A DNA stretch of 64,000 bases from Croceivirga sp. (GCA_028284935.1 JANQQQ010000010.1:88673-152672), one strand, 5' to 3'. Shown: positions 27,519-37,199, numbered from the stretch's first letter. Numbers and translations are program-made. The notes: generated by a model not told the origin, from the sequence alone.

Positions 27519-28730
27519 TTAAATTGCCTTTACTGCTTCAGCCGGATTCATTTTCAATGCCCTTCTTGCTGGTACCACAGCCGCAATCAATGCCACAACA
27601 AGTGTCATCAAAGTAATGTTCACATACAGTACAGCGGGTAGTTTTGTATACACTCTTGACGCCATTCCGAAGCTTTCCAATCCTTTGCCCACGGATGAAA
27701 GATCAATACCGTGAATTCCAAAATATTCTATGCCCCAAAGGGATAGGAGAACACCTAGAGGCGCTGCCACCAGTGCCAAAAAAAGGGTCTCCAACATAAT
27801 CATTGCAAATACTTTACGTCTGTCCATGCCAACGGAAAGCAGCATGCCCAGTTCCCTTTTTCGCTCCAAAACAGCCATGAGCATCGTGTTGACAATTCCG
27901 AAGGTCAATGCCAGTAGAATGATACCCATGAAGATGTAGAGAAAGTTGTTCATGGTTTTCTGCGTGTAGCCCAATTCCGGTGAGAGCTCATCCCAAGTCT
28001 CTACTAAGTTATTGGTGGAAATTTGGGTTTTGACGGGTATCGTTTCGTTCACATTGGTGCAGCGAATGGCTATTTCGTGAAATTTGCCACTTAAGTCAAT
28101 AAGAGGCGCTAAATCATTGTATTTTACAAATACATTGGCTTCATCAAATGAACTGTTCACTGTTTTGAATATTCCTTCCACCCTAAAACTGGTAGCTATA
28201 GTATTGTTACTGGCATCCTGAAAGTTGAGCACAACTTTGGAGTTTACCTTTGCATTTAATTTGTTGGCCAGTTTTTCGCCAAGAACAATCGGATTTCTTT
28301 TCAGCTTATTCAAGTACGTACCCTGCACCAGTTTTTTGGAAATATCCGTGACTTCTTTTTCTTCATTTTGAAAAATGCCCATGATTTTTACACCATAGTT
28401 GCCATGGGCCGTAGATGCCATTCCCTGCAAAACCAAGCGTTTTGAATACGCCTGTACATGTTGCATGGTATCTATTTTATTTAGAATTGTTTTGGCGCCG
28501 GTAATTGTATCTTTTTTGTCAAAATCTTCTAAAAACCCAGGATGATGTATTTGAATGTGTGATAGATAGGTATCAATGGAACTTTTCAAACGCTGATCGT
28601 TCAATCCTGCCGTCACGGCCATTATAAAGAGGCCCGCCAAGATCCCTACGACTATGGAAGCGATAACGATACCACTCCGTAGCTTATTTCTCCACACGTT
28701 TCTCCAAGCTATTGTTACTAGTGTTTTCAT
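27519..28730 (-). CDS. FtsX-type ABC permease (first of pair, downstream copy)
   Basis: 403 residues: one N-terminal helix (about 20-40), a large periplasmic domain (about 45-265) and three C-terminal helices with the FtsX core (ERKRELGMLLSVGMDRRKVF). It ends in a PAEAVKAI-like tail as in LolC/LolE/MacB relatives. Together with the 403-residue neighbour at 28744 it should form a heterodimeric membrane unit with the ATPase. Same length and layout as that neighbour suggests an ancient duplication. The gene follows its partner after 13 bp. Confidence 0.87.
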   Translation of the reverse strand: MKTLVTIAWRNVWRNKLRSGIVIASIVVGILAGLFIMAVTAGLNDQRLKSSIDTYLSHIQIHHPGFLEDFDKKDTITGAKTILNKIDTMQHVQAYSKRLVLQGMASTAHGNYGVKIMGIFQNEEKEVTDISKKLVQGTYLNKLKRNPIVLGEKLANKLNAKVNSKVVLNFQDASNNTIATSFRVEGIFKTVNSSFDEANVFVKYNDLAPLIDLSGKFHEIAIRCTNVNETIPVKTQISTNNLVETWDELSPELGYTQKTMNNFLYIFMGIILLALTFGIVNTMLMAVLERKRELGMLLSVGMDRRKVFAMIMLETLFLALVAAPLGVLLSLWGIEYFGIHGIDLSSVGKGLESFGMASRVYTKLPAVLYVNITLMTLVVALIAAVVPARRALKMNPAEAVKAI

Positions 28731-28743
28731 CTTTTCTGGTGAT

Positions 28744-29955
28744 TTAACCCCTCATGGCCTTTAGGGGATCGAGTTTTTTGATTATTACAATAGGATAGAT
28801 TGAAACGAGCAGCGCAATGGAAAAAATAAGTGACGCGTGGACCATTGGAAGATCGGGTTGGATGTAAAAGGGGATTTCAGCGCTGAAACCAAAGGTCTCC
28901 ATCATATCAGCTTCCGTACCTGGTAACACCAAAGGGTCATAGTGTTTCCATAGCATAATGGGATAGGCCAAAAGCACACCTACCAACACTCCCAATAGCG
29001 ATAAAATGATGGTTTCCAAAAACACCATGAGTATCAGTTTGCCTTTTTTCATTCCTATGGAGACGAGCACACCAAATTCATATTTTCGCTCTTGGGTCAT
29101 CATGAGGACGGTACCAAAAATGCCGAAGATGAGAATCATATAAAGAATGGCCACCATCAATAGTCCGCCAACATTGTCGGCCAAAATGGTCTGCTGCAGT
29201 TCGGGCATCATTTCCTGCCAGTTCATAACTTCATAAGTGTCATCCAACTTACCTGCAATGACCTTTTGTACTGATTTTAAGGGGGCATTGTCCTTTTTAT
29301 CTATTACAAGACTGGTTGCAATTCCGTCAGCACTGAAAAGATGCTGGGCACCCTCCAAGGACATTAAGGCCGTCGTTTTATTCAATGCTGGATTTTTAAG
29401 ATCTATGACACCCGAAACATGAAGCTTGTCAGCGGCCAACATGCCATGATAGCCTTGTCCCAAGAACACCACCGTATCGTTCACATCCGCTTTGAAAAAC
29501 GACGCCACTCCTCTTCCTATCATAATGTCTTTTGGGTTTTTGGGAAGTGTACCATTGACCAGTTTTGCCTCGATGTCTTGAAGTCTTTGCTCTTTTTCAA
29601 AATCCAACCCGTTTAATACTATAACTTTTGTGAGGTCTCCCACGGATAGTAATCCATAGTTTTCCAAGCGTGGCAACAAGGCTTCAACACCCTTGGTGTT
29701 CGAAACTTTATTCATCAAACTGTCGGTCATGACCACTGCCTTATCAATGGAACGTTTGTCCCAATACCCATTTTCATGTATCTGTATATAGCCCGTATAG
29801 GAACCCACCACATTGTCTATCATACTCTTGTAAGTTCCCAATTGCACGGAACGCATCATTAGGGAAAGGAACACCGCAATTAAAATGGAAGCAGCAGTGA
29901 TGACACTTCGTTTTTTATTTCGCCAAATATTTCGCCAGGCAATCTTTAGAATCAC
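28744..29955 (-). CDS. FtsX-type ABC permease (second of pair, upstream copy)
   Basis: 403 residues with the same layout: N-terminal helix, periplasmic domain and three C-terminal helices around ERKYEFGVLVSIGMKKGKL, then a tail ending DPLKAMRG. The start is a GTG at 29955, 18 bp after the LolA-like gene stop. It pairs with the permease at 27519. A LolC/LolE-like role in pulling a lipid or lipoprotein from the inner membrane is plausible because a LolA-like gene precedes it; a macrolide/peptide efflux role is the alternative. Confidence 0.87.
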   Translation of the reverse strand: MILKIAWRNIWRNKKRSVITAASILIAVFLSLMMRSVQLGTYKSMIDNVVGSYTGYIQIHENGYWDKRSIDKAVVMTDSLMNKVSNTKGVEALLPRLENYGLLSVGDLTKVIVLNGLDFEKEQRLQDIEAKLVNGTLPKNPKDIMIGRGVASFFKADVNDTVVFLGQGYHGMLAADKLHVSGVIDLKNPALNKTTALMSLEGAQHLFSADGIATSLVIDKKDNAPLKSVQKVIAGKLDDTYEVMNWQEMMPELQQTILADNVGGLLMVAILYMILIFGIFGTVLMMTQERKYEFGVLVSIGMKKGKLILMVFLETIILSLLGVLVGVLLAYPIMLWKHYDPLVLPGTEADMMETFGFSAEIPFYIQPDLPMVHASLIFSIALLVSIYPIVIIKKLDPLKAMRG

Positions 29956-29973
29956 TGTTTTACCGTTTTGGGA

Positions 29974-30714
29974 TTAATGGATGCGCTTCATATAATTGGT
30001 AGTGAAGTATTCATCTGGGATGTCCATATCAAACTTCCATTGGTTGTACGTGATTATGGTGGACTGCCCTGGTTTGTCTACAGGTGTGACCGTTAATTTT
30101 GAGGGGAGTAGCTTACCATTAAAGTCCTTCACCTCCGATCCAATCATCTGATTCACTAAAAACAGATCTTCATCGTAATAATCCGTCTGCATTTGCATGT
30201 ATTCCTTTTTGTCAATCCAAATGACGATTTTTCCCCACACAACCGCTGCGTTGGGCTTTGGCGTCAGTTCGATCTTCCAGCAGGGGTAACCCTCTCTCTC
30301 TTCTTCCCCAATGATTTCTTTTGTATAATCCACTACCAAAGAAGATTGTTTGATTAAATCATCATTGGTTAGGTCGGTACCCATCCAATTTTGTAGCATC
30401 ATGGAGGGGGGAAACTTTATGGTTCTTTCCAAGGTGAGAAGGTAATTCCAAACCTCCTTTTCGCGCATTAGAAATACGGTACCTTTTTCTTTGGCAGGAC
30501 TTGTTATAACGGAAACGGAGTAGTCCGAACCCCTGGTCCATCCCCTCATTTTCATTTCTTTGGACCATTTTGGCCGAATGATATCAATGGTCAGTTCTGT
30601 ATAAGAGGAGTTGCCCCGTAATTTGTCATCCGATTTTTTGACAATTTCATCAGCGGTTTGACCGAATGAAAAGGATGTTATTGCCAAGAATAAGGTGTAT
30701 ATTTTTGTTCGCAT
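29974..30714 (-). CDS. LolA-like outer-membrane lipoprotein-sorting protein
   Basis: 246 residues with a signal peptide (to about SFG, residue 18) and the TADEIVKKSDDKLRGN start typical of the PF17131-type LolA-like family. These are periplasmic half-barrels that carry hydrophobic cargo. Strand-rich repeats (WSKEMKMRGWTRGSDYSV, LTLERTIKFPPSMM, MQTDYYDEDLFLVNQM) fit. In the TetR/FtsX/ATPase operon it is the candidate periplasmic shuttle between the permeases and the outer-membrane barrel. It starts 4 bp after the TetR gene stop. Confidence 0.85.
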   Translation of the reverse strand: MRTKIYTLFLAITSFSFGQTADEIVKKSDDKLRGNSSYTELTIDIIRPKWSKEMKMRGWTRGSDYSVSVITSPAKEKGTVFLMREKEVWNYLLTLERTIKFPPSMMLQNWMGTDLTNDDLIKQSSLVVDYTKEIIGEEEREGYPCWKIELTPKPNAAVVWGKIVIWIDKKEYMQMQTDYYDEDLFLVNQMIGSEVKDFNGKLLPSKLTVTPVDKPGQSTIITYNQWKFDMDIPDEYFTTNYMKRIH

Positions 30715-30718
30715 TGTT

Positions 30719-31312
30719 CTATTTTTTTTGGTTCATATAACCGTTGATAATGTTTTCTTTGATTTTGCGCAGGGGATAGCTTTCACCAAAAACCATATAT
30801 TGTATGCCTATTCCATCAATCAATGCTCCAAGTTTGAACGCCTCGTTTTCGGGGTCGGGATGACCCATGCTGACAAAAAGCTCCTGCAGTTGTAAAGTGA
30901 GGTCTTTATATACCTTGGAAATTGTTGTATGTACTGACGGAATAGATCCTACGTGGATGGCCAAGGATACGATAAGACTCCACAACTCCTTTTTTTCTTC
31001 AAGTACGGTAAAGAAGCCTTCAATAATCTCTTTGATGATTTCCTTGGGAGTTAGCTCCTTTAATTGATCTTCGGTCAAGTTGAGTTCCGTGGCCTCTTTT
31101 AAAGCAAAATCAATAGCCGCGTTCAACAGTTGTTCCTTGTTTTCGAAATAACTGTATAGAAGTCCTTTGGACATCTTTACTTCCTTGGCAATATCACTGA
31201 TTGAGGTATTGAAATACCCTCTTGTTGCAAATAAAAAAAGGGCATCAGAAACAATTTGTTCCCTCTTTGCCGTTCTGTGTTCGGCTAATTGTTTTTCTGT
31301 TCTAGGACTCAT
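30719..31312 (-). CDS. TetR-family repressor
   Basis: 197 residues: N-terminal helix-turn-helix (ALFLFATRGYFNTSISDIAKEV, MSKGLLYSYFENKEQLL) and an all-helical ligand-binding part. It is the first gene of a six-gene minus-strand run (TetR, LolA-like, two permeases, ATPase, barrel) with gaps of 4-18 bp or overlap. A 16-bp imperfect palindrome (31322-31337) overlaps the -7 box just upstream, so autorepression of the whole operon is likely. The inducer is unknown, probably a lipophilic compound or envelope stress signal. Confidence 0.9.
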   Translation of the reverse strand: MSPRTEKQLAEHRTAKREQIVSDALFLFATRGYFNTSISDIAKEVKMSKGLLYSYFENKEQLLNAAIDFALKEATELNLTEDQLKELTPKEIIKEIIEGFFTVLEEKKELWSLIVSLAIHVGSIPSVHTTISKVYKDLTLQLQELFVSMGHPDPENEAFKLGALIDGIGIQYMVFGESYPLRKIKENIINGYMNQKK

Positions 31313-31321
31313 TTTTTAAAA

Positions 31322-31342
31322 TTGAACGATTGGTCAAAATTA
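31322..31342 (-). promoter_or_regulatory. TetR operator overlapping -7 box
   Basis: TTGAACGATTGGTCAA (31322-31337) is an imperfect 16-bp palindrome. On the minus strand it overlaps the end of a perfect -7 box TAATTTTG (31335-31342), 10 bp before the TetR start. Binding there would block transcription. TTGACCAAT-like operators are common for this family. Confidence 0.65.
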
Positions 31343-31442
31343 AAAAATAGTTTTTTGAAAAAAAGGTTTTTTGAATAATTTAACACAGAAACTTAAGAAC
31401 GAAATTTTTGGTATTCTGCAAATAATATGATGCCCCTCCGAC

Positions 31443-32627
31443 TTAGAACGCCTCTGAAAGATTAAAGGAAAAGGTGGTCTGTCTACCATTGACCCCATTG
31501 GCATTCTTCCGTAGGCCGTACCCATAATCAATTCTTAGGTTCATACGGTTCTTCTTGTTGAACAAAATTCTTAGACCTCCTCCAATGGCAATGTTTGTGT
31601 TGGATAATTTGTAGGAACCGGTCTCACCATACACTTGTTGGCCATTTACAAAGAATACCGCCCCTAGACCTTTCCAAAAATGAAATCTTGGATAGTCCAA
31701 ATTGTTATCGACCCAGAACGGTAAACGATACTCCATATCAATCTGTTGGGAATGTCTGTCCTGAAACGTTCCCAGGAAATAACCCCTTGCATTGGGTCGG
31801 GAAAGACCGTACAATGGGATGCTCCCGGTACTGCCAAAAGGGTGTTTCCAATCTTGAATGAAACGAAACGCCAGTGTGTGATTTTTAAATGGGGTCATGT
31901 ATTTAGTGAATTCAACCCTTGACGCACTGTAATCAAAATCACTTCCAAAGATTTTGGAGTTGACCAAAAACGACGCTTGCAAAAAATGGCCCGTCCTGGA
32001 ATTGATCACGTGGTCCCGGGTGTCAGAAGTAAACGTAAGCCCTATACCCACTCGCATTCCTTCAGTTCGGTTTTGCAGACGATCCAATTTTTCGGTACTT
32101 TGGATGATTTGAAAGGAATTTGGCACGGTATCATATCGTGCCACATTTTCAACATTCACTGAAGGGCCCAAAAACAGTGTTCTTCCTATTGTTTTTTGGT
32201 AGCGGGCTTGAAATCCTATTCGTTCTACATCAATATCGAGATAGTTAAGAATTTCGTTGGAGCCATCTTTGATCACCAAAAGATTGGGAGTGTTACCCAG
32301 ACCATAATTTCTGTCAGGGGCATCAAAATAGTAGAGCCAACCATCAAAGCGGTCACTATTGGAAAAAAAGAACTGATAACTGAATTCAAGAAACAATTGG
32401 TTGCGCGTAGTATACACGGCTGACATATTCAAGAGTGAAATGGGAATATCTTTATTCCCTTTGCTGAAGTCAAAATATCGTACACCTAGTGCCCCAAGGT
32501 TCAGGGCGGATTCGGCGGAATACGTAATAATGGGAAGGAAATCGTACCTCCTTAAGTCATTCGAATCCTGGGGGTACAAGTTTTGCAATAAAAAAGTGGC
32601 AATTATCATTGCGATGGATGATTTCAT
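31443..32627 (-). CDS. BamA/TamA-family outer-membrane protein
   Basis: 394 residues from the ATG at 32627, chosen because it starts a clear signal peptide (MKSSIAMIIATFLLQ); the open frame runs 14 codons further up. The rest is a 16-strand-type barrel pattern with D15/BamA features: SDTRDHVINSRTGHFLQASF, ARGYFLGTFQDRHSQQIDMEYR and the final TTFSFNLSEAF. No POTRA domains precede the barrel, so it resembles the short BamA-like surface antigens of Bacteroidota. Function in lipid or protein insertion is inferred. It lies upstream of the TetR operon on the same strand. Confidence 0.8.
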   Translation of the reverse strand: MKSSIAMIIATFLLQNLYPQDSNDLRRYDFLPIITYSAESALNLGALGVRYFDFSKGNKDIPISLLNMSAVYTTRNQLFLEFSYQFFFSNSDRFDGWLYYFDAPDRNYGLGNTPNLLVIKDGSNEILNYLDIDVERIGFQARYQKTIGRTLFLGPSVNVENVARYDTVPNSFQIIQSTEKLDRLQNRTEGMRVGIGLTFTSDTRDHVINSRTGHFLQASFLVNSKIFGSDFDYSASRVEFTKYMTPFKNHTLAFRFIQDWKHPFGSTGSIPLYGLSRPNARGYFLGTFQDRHSQQIDMEYRLPFWVDNNLDYPRFHFWKGLGAVFFVNGQQVYGETGSYKLSNTNIAIGGGLRILFNKKNRMNLRIDYGYGLRKNANGVNGRQTTFSFNLSEAF

Positions 32628-32698
32628 GATGTCTTGAATTTGATTGATGATAAATGATGGTACAAGCAATTAAACTTTGCATGACCTTCTTGAATATT

Positions 32699-33460
32699 TT
32701 ATTTTGATAATAGGTTTTTCCATTTAGTCATGTGAATGAATCCCAATGCGGCGAGCATCACTACTGAAAGAGCCATACTGAAATAAAACGGATCATAATG
32801 GGAACCCATCATAGGGAAAACAAAGACCGATAGGTTGATTTGCATATGGAACAGTATAATCATCAAAACGTTGCGTCCATATTTTAGAAATAACCAAACC
32901 ATTGCGATCCTCTTAAGTACGGAAGCGGCATATTGCCAGATAATCCAATAGCTTTCTTTGCCCATCTGGACATATGGGATGATATGCCAAATGGCCCAAA
33001 CTGTACCAATAATGATGCCTGTGTATAGCGTGCCATGACTTTTTAAAAGTTTATTGGTTGCATAACCAGTCCATCCAATCTCTTCCAGCACGGCTCCAAA
33101 AAAAAAGAGTACTACTAAAACCCCGGTATCCAAAAGTGAGATATGAACTGTTGGCAGGTCAACACCGGAATACTGCATAATGAAAAATGTCAAGGTCAAG
33201 ACGATTGGCATTGTTGAAAGGGCCAACAAATATCCTACTGGATTCCCAGACTTCAATTGAAAGCAATTTCGGGCGACTAGTTTTAATTCCCTGTATGAAA
33301 GGTGTATTGCCAAGGCTAACAGGGGGCACACAACCATTAGAGCACTGATCGGTAATCCAACCGGAAACCAACCTTTGCCAAATTTTCCGATGGCGTAGAA
33401 GGGTAGGGAGAGGACCATAATCCAAAGGAAATAGTTGACCGTTTTTCTTAATCCTGCCAT
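32699..33460 (-). CDS. CPBP-family intramembrane metalloprotease
   Basis: 253 residues with about seven hydrophobic helices. The paired glutamates Glu126-Glu127 in EEIGWTGY, WHIIPY about 30 residues later, and a late FHMQIN match the three CPBP/CAAX-protease motifs. The family cleaves prenylated or peptide substrates inside the membrane and includes bacteriocin immunity proteins. The gene is preceded by the 27-bp palindrome and a -7-like CAATTTTG (33478-33485), which ends 17 bp before the start codon, so the leader must be very short. Confidence 0.82.
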   Translation of the reverse strand: MAGLRKTVNYFLWIMVLSLPFYAIGKFGKGWFPVGLPISALMVVCPLLALAIHLSYRELKLVARNCFQLKSGNPVGYLLALSTMPIVLTLTFFIMQYSGVDLPTVHISLLDTGVLVVLFFFGAVLEEIGWTGYATNKLLKSHGTLYTGIIIGTVWAIWHIIPYVQMGKESYWIIWQYAASVLKRIAMVWLFLKYGRNVLMIILFHMQINLSVFVFPMMGSHYDPFYFSMALSVVMLAALGFIHMTKWKNLLSK

Positions 33461-33477
33461 TTTTTGATGATTACATG

Positions 33478-33542
33478 CAAAATTGATGGGTTGAAATGAA
33501 ATGGGGAAAGAAGAGTTGTTTCGGTTACAGTATTCAGGACAA
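33478..33542 (-). promoter_or_regulatory. Palindrome promoter copy 1 (27-bp element plus -7 box)
   Basis: The 27-bp element spans 33516-33542 (reads TTGTCCTGAATACTGTAA then CCGAAACAA on the minus strand). The -7-like CAATTTTG begins exactly 30 bp after it. Three further copies in the window keep the same 30-bp spacing. It drives the CPBP gene at 33460. Confidence 0.6.
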
Positions 33543-33602
33543 GTGGGAATTTTTCCTCAAAACGGTCTTTGGCATATAAGGCTCATCCAGCACGGTTCCC
33601 CC

Positions 33603-34448
33603 TTATCTTGTTCCAATAAATCTTTCCACTTTTGAAATTGTTTTTTTTGAATCGTTCCCAATCCAAAAAAGATGGCCCCATTCATTCCGTAGGATTTCGA
33701 GCATTGAGTTTTCAATCATTCTATGGGCATGTCGGGCATGCGCTATGGAGACAGTATTGTCATTTTCACTATGAATGATCAGTGTGGGACATTTCACTTT
33801 TGCAATCAGATCATTAGGTATGATTTGGTCGATATCATTCAAAAAGCCATACCCGGAATTATAGTGGTTCATTGCAGCAATCAGTTCATGCACATCGCTA
33901 TTTCTTAATTGGTACGTTGAATGTTTGGAAAACTGCTTAAAGAAATTCTTGGCAACTATTTTGGGAAAAGCCCTGGAAAGCCACTTTACCATACCCCAAG
34001 TGAATTTTTCAATTTTTGGGTTGAACAGTACTTGTGCCGTTTTATAGGTTTTCTCATTTTTATTGAGCCATTTCTTGGTAACTGCAGAGGCTAGGACCAA
34101 TTTGCTTACCCGATTGGGATATTGGGCTGCTAATGCGATTGCTGTTGGGCCTCCTGCTGAAATGCCGTAAACGACGAATTGATCCACCTGCAATACGTCC
34201 AATAATGCCCTGATCAAATGAGCGGATTTTTGTGGAGTGCGTAGCGTATGGAAATCTGTTTTTCCGTAACCTGGGCGTGAAGGGGTAATCAATTGAAATT
34301 CCTCTGGGTCGAGTCCCTTATGACTAAGGCTTTCTTTGCAGTTAGAATGCCCCCCATGCAAGAAAACCACAGGAATTCCGGTTCCAATTGAAGTGTATTC
34401 AATGGTGCCCAGTTCCGTATGTACTAAATGACGATCCACTATTTCCAA
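33603..34448 (-). CDS. Alpha/beta hydrolase
   Basis: 281 residues without a signal peptide. Oxyanion HGG (31-33), nucleophile elbow YGISAGG with Ser97, a late acidic residue in HSENDNTVS and the C-terminal GHLFWIG histidine complete the triad. It is a cytosolic esterase or lipase-like enzyme; the substrate cannot be named. Its 3' end lies about 140 bp from the CPBP gene start, with palindrome copy 1 in between. The upstream molybdenum hydroxylase genes are 73 bp away. Confidence 0.8.
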   Translation of the reverse strand: MEIVDRHLVHTELGTIEYTSIGTGIPVVFLHGGHSNCKESLSHKGLDPEEFQLITPSRPGYGKTDFHTLRTPQKSAHLIRALLDVLQVDQFVVYGISAGGPTAIALAAQYPNRVSKLVLASAVTKKWLNKNEKTYKTAQVLFNPKIEKFTWGMVKWLSRAFPKIVAKNFFKQFSKHSTYQLRNSDVHELIAAMNHYNSGYGFLNDIDQIIPNDLIAKVKCPTLIIHSENDNTVSIAHARHAHRMIENSMLEILRNEWGHLFWIGNDSKKTISKVERFIGTR

Positions 34449-34521
34449 GAAACCTTGTTGGTCCTTATTCTCATGTGATGGGAAGTGAAAAATGAATCTT
34501 TCAAAATCACGATGTACTCCA

Positions 34522-36747
34522 TTAACCGTTTTCCCTGAGTTTTAGTTCTTTATCAATCGGTAATTTTCGTATTCTCTTCCCAGTAGCCGCATAAATAGCA
34601 TTGCAGACCGAGGCATAGGTTACGGGGCCTGCAATCTCGCCAACGCCCCACGGTTTTGGTTCGTCATTTTCACAAATATGAACTTCAATTTCAGGAATTT
34701 CATTGATACGCAACACCTTATTGTCATGAAAATTACTGCGTTGTACACTACCATCCTTATAGTCCGTTCCACCATAAAAGATGGCTGAGATAGCCCAAAT
34801 AATTCCCCCTTCCATTTGTTGTATTACCAAATCAGGATTTACTACAAGGCCACAGTCAATGGCAAGGGTCACTTTGTCCACTGATATGGTTCCGTCTTTA
34901 ATGGATACGTCCGTCACTGCGGCACCATAGCCATTCCCGTGCATATAGGGGTATGCCGCTATACCTTTTCCTGAACCGGAGGACAGTTCCACGCCCCAAT
35001 TTGCCTTTCTTGCAGCCAACAGCAAAGCTCCCCTTAATCTTCCCAGGTTGCATTTAAATCTATGGTTGACCGTTAACATCTTGTTGGCCGGCAACATACT
35101 CAATCGAAACTCCAAAGGATCACGATTCAATGCCAAGGCCACCTCATCAATAAAACATTCCGTGGAAAATCCCTCAGCATTGGCCATCACGGAACGCCAG
35201 GCACCCATTTGGGTGAAGCCCTTAACCTTGATTTCGTTCGCCGAGCGGTTGGGCACATCATAATACAGCCAAGCACTGAGTCCTCCCCAATTGTCCATCA
35301 CATTTTTGAGGTTCCAGCCTATAATTCTGCCTTCTTTTATCTGAATAGTGTGTTTGTTGAGCTCGAAAGGGTTCAGGTAGTCGAATTTAATATCGTCTTC
35401 TCGGGAATAGCACATCTTAACGAGGTCTCCTCCGGCAGCCTCGGAAACCATCAAGGCCTCTAAGGCATAGGCGGAGGAATATCTTAATCCGAATCCACCG
35501 CCACTTGGGTGACAATGGACCTTTACGTTTTCTTTCGGGATTCCAAAATGTTTTTCGACATTCCCGATGACTTTATCCGAAGATTGCGTTCCTACCCAGA
35601 TTTCACAGGAATCAACATGGTACTGTGCCGTTGCATTTAAGGGTTCCATACAGGCGTGGTGCTGGTAGGGAAATTCATAGGTGTGGGAAATCGTGTCATC
35701 GTAGTCCGTAACTTCATGCACCACCTCATCTACCAAGATTTGCCTACCTTCTTCCTTCTCGAGCAATTGGTAGCATTCTTTTTCAAAACGTTCAGGGTTG
35801 ATGTTTTTCTTTTCCCCAAGATCCCACTCTGCCACTAGTGCTTCTTTTCCTTTAAATGCGGCCCAAGTTGAGTTGGCGATAACGGCTATTCCATCCCTTA
35901 CATGGGTGGCTTCGTCAATAACTACCCCTTTTATTGGAACTACCTTTTCGACTCCTCGGATATTGATGGCTGCAGAATCATCATAGTTTTTAAGAGATCC
36001 CATAAAAACGGGACATCGGGCAATAGCGGCATATTTCAATCCAGGAATCTTGAGGTCAATGCTATAGGGATGTTTCCCCAGAACGATGTCGGGTATGATC
36101 TTGCTTTTAAGACGGTTTCCTATGAGGTTAAACTTGGAACGGTATTTAAGGGGAACCTTGTCGAAGAGCTCGCGATAGTTTTCCGGTACTACCACCTTTT
36201 CCGCCAACTGCCCGTATCCCAATGTTTTTTTAGTACCTAAGAGTTGTACAACGCTTTTCTGTGCCAGACATTGATCAACATATACCGACCATTCTTTTGC
36301 CGCAGTGGCCATCAACAGACTTTTGGCAAATGCTCCGGCCTTTCTCATCAAATCCCAGTGACTGAGGATACTGGTACTGCCCCCGGTAATATTGGCCACA
36401 TCCTTAATCGGCTCGGCATACCTAATATTAATTTTGGACCAGTCCGCTTCCAGTTCTTCTGCAATAATGGCAGACAGACCAGTACTTACCCCTTGGCCCA
36501 TTTCGTACTTGGTTAGGGCAACAAAAATACTTCCATCTGACCGAATCTGTAAAAAATCCGTAATCGAAGTAGCTCCGTCCTGATGGAATACATTTTCGGA
36601 CAGTGGGAGTGGATCTTTGAATTTGGGATTCACAATGACCTCTCCCACACAGCTTTCCAAAAGATGTAGACCAATGATAAGTCCTCCACCCGCAATTGAG
36701 GTGTTACGGATGAACTCCCTCCGCGAAACCATACTTTTTTGCTTCAT
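34522..36747 (-). CDS. Molybdopterin-binding aldehyde/xanthine-type oxidoreductase (IorB-like)
   Basis: 741 residues with a twin-arginine signal (SRREFIRNTSIAGGG near residue 9) and an aldehyde-oxidase/xanthine-dehydrogenase molybdopterin domain. Visible parts are GGGFGLRYSS and FPYQHHACMEP in the middle and VGEIAGPVTYASVCNA near the end. It matches the isoquinoline 1-oxidoreductase beta-subunit type, which hydroxylates an N-heterocycle or oxidises an aldehyde in the periplasm. It is translationally coupled (ATGA) to the 2Fe-2S subunit. The substrate is inferred only to class level. Confidence 0.87.
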   Translation of the reverse strand: MKQKSMVSRREFIRNTSIAGGGLIIGLHLLESCVGEVIVNPKFKDPLPLSENVFHQDGATSITDFLQIRSDGSIFVALTKYEMGQGVSTGLSAIIAEELEADWSKINIRYAEPIKDVANITGGSTSILSHWDLMRKAGAFAKSLLMATAAKEWSVYVDQCLAQKSVVQLLGTKKTLGYGQLAEKVVVPENYRELFDKVPLKYRSKFNLIGNRLKSKIIPDIVLGKHPYSIDLKIPGLKYAAIARCPVFMGSLKNYDDSAAINIRGVEKVVPIKGVVIDEATHVRDGIAVIANSTWAAFKGKEALVAEWDLGEKKNINPERFEKECYQLLEKEEGRQILVDEVVHEVTDYDDTISHTYEFPYQHHACMEPLNATAQYHVDSCEIWVGTQSSDKVIGNVEKHFGIPKENVKVHCHPSGGGFGLRYSSAYALEALMVSEAAGGDLVKMCYSREDDIKFDYLNPFELNKHTIQIKEGRIIGWNLKNVMDNWGGLSAWLYYDVPNRSANEIKVKGFTQMGAWRSVMANAEGFSTECFIDEVALALNRDPLEFRLSMLPANKMLTVNHRFKCNLGRLRGALLLAARKANWGVELSSGSGKGIAAYPYMHGNGYGAAVTDVSIKDGTISVDKVTLAIDCGLVVNPDLVIQQMEGGIIWAISAIFYGGTDYKDGSVQRSNFHDNKVLRINEIPEIEVHICENDEPKPWGVGEIAGPVTYASVCNAIYAATGKRIRKLPIDKELKLRENG

Positions 36748-37199
36748 GCCTCTTTATTTTCGATTACGGTTTTAAGGGCCTTAATGATGCGGGGGTAAGT
36801 GCCACAACGACAAATGTTTCCTTGCATGGCATCGAGTATTTCATTTTCAGTGGGATTGGGATTGGTCTTAAGTAACCCTACCGCGTTCATAAGCTGTCCG
36901 CTTTGGCAATACCCACATTGGGGAACTTGTTCCTTTATCCATGCCATTTGGAGTGAGCGGTATGGTGTATTTTCCAATCCTTCTATGGTATGTATTCTCT
37001 TTCCCTCGGCAAATCCTACAGGTACACTGCACGATCTTACGGGTTGATCATCGACCAAAATGGTACACGCACCACACAGACCTTTACCGCAACCATATTT
37101 CGTTCCCGTAAAGCCTAGTACATCCCGTAATACCCATAAAATGGGCATGTTGGGGTCAAAGTCGCCTTCATAGTCCTTGTCGTTCACATGTATACGCAT
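36744..37199 (-). CDS. 2Fe-2S subunit of molybdenum hydroxylase (IorA-like)
   Basis: 151 residues holding two [2Fe-2S] sites: Cys37, Cys42, Cys45 and Cys57 (plant-ferredoxin type), then Cys95, Cys98, Cys130 and Cys132 (helical domain). The eight cysteines fit the xanthine-dehydrogenase small subunit. It passes electrons from the molybdenum subunit encoded by the overlapping downstream gene. No Tat signal is present, so it is probably exported as a complex with the large subunit. A direct-repeat promoter lies upstream (37239-37302). Confidence 0.92.
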   Translation of the reverse strand: MRIHVNDKDYEGDFDPNMPILWVLRDVLGFTGTKYGCGKGLCGACTILVDDQPVRSCSVPVGFAEGKRIHTIEGLENTPYRSLQMAWIKEQVPQCGYCQSGQLMNAVGLLKTNPNPTENEILDAMQGNICRCGTYPRIIKALKTVIENKEA

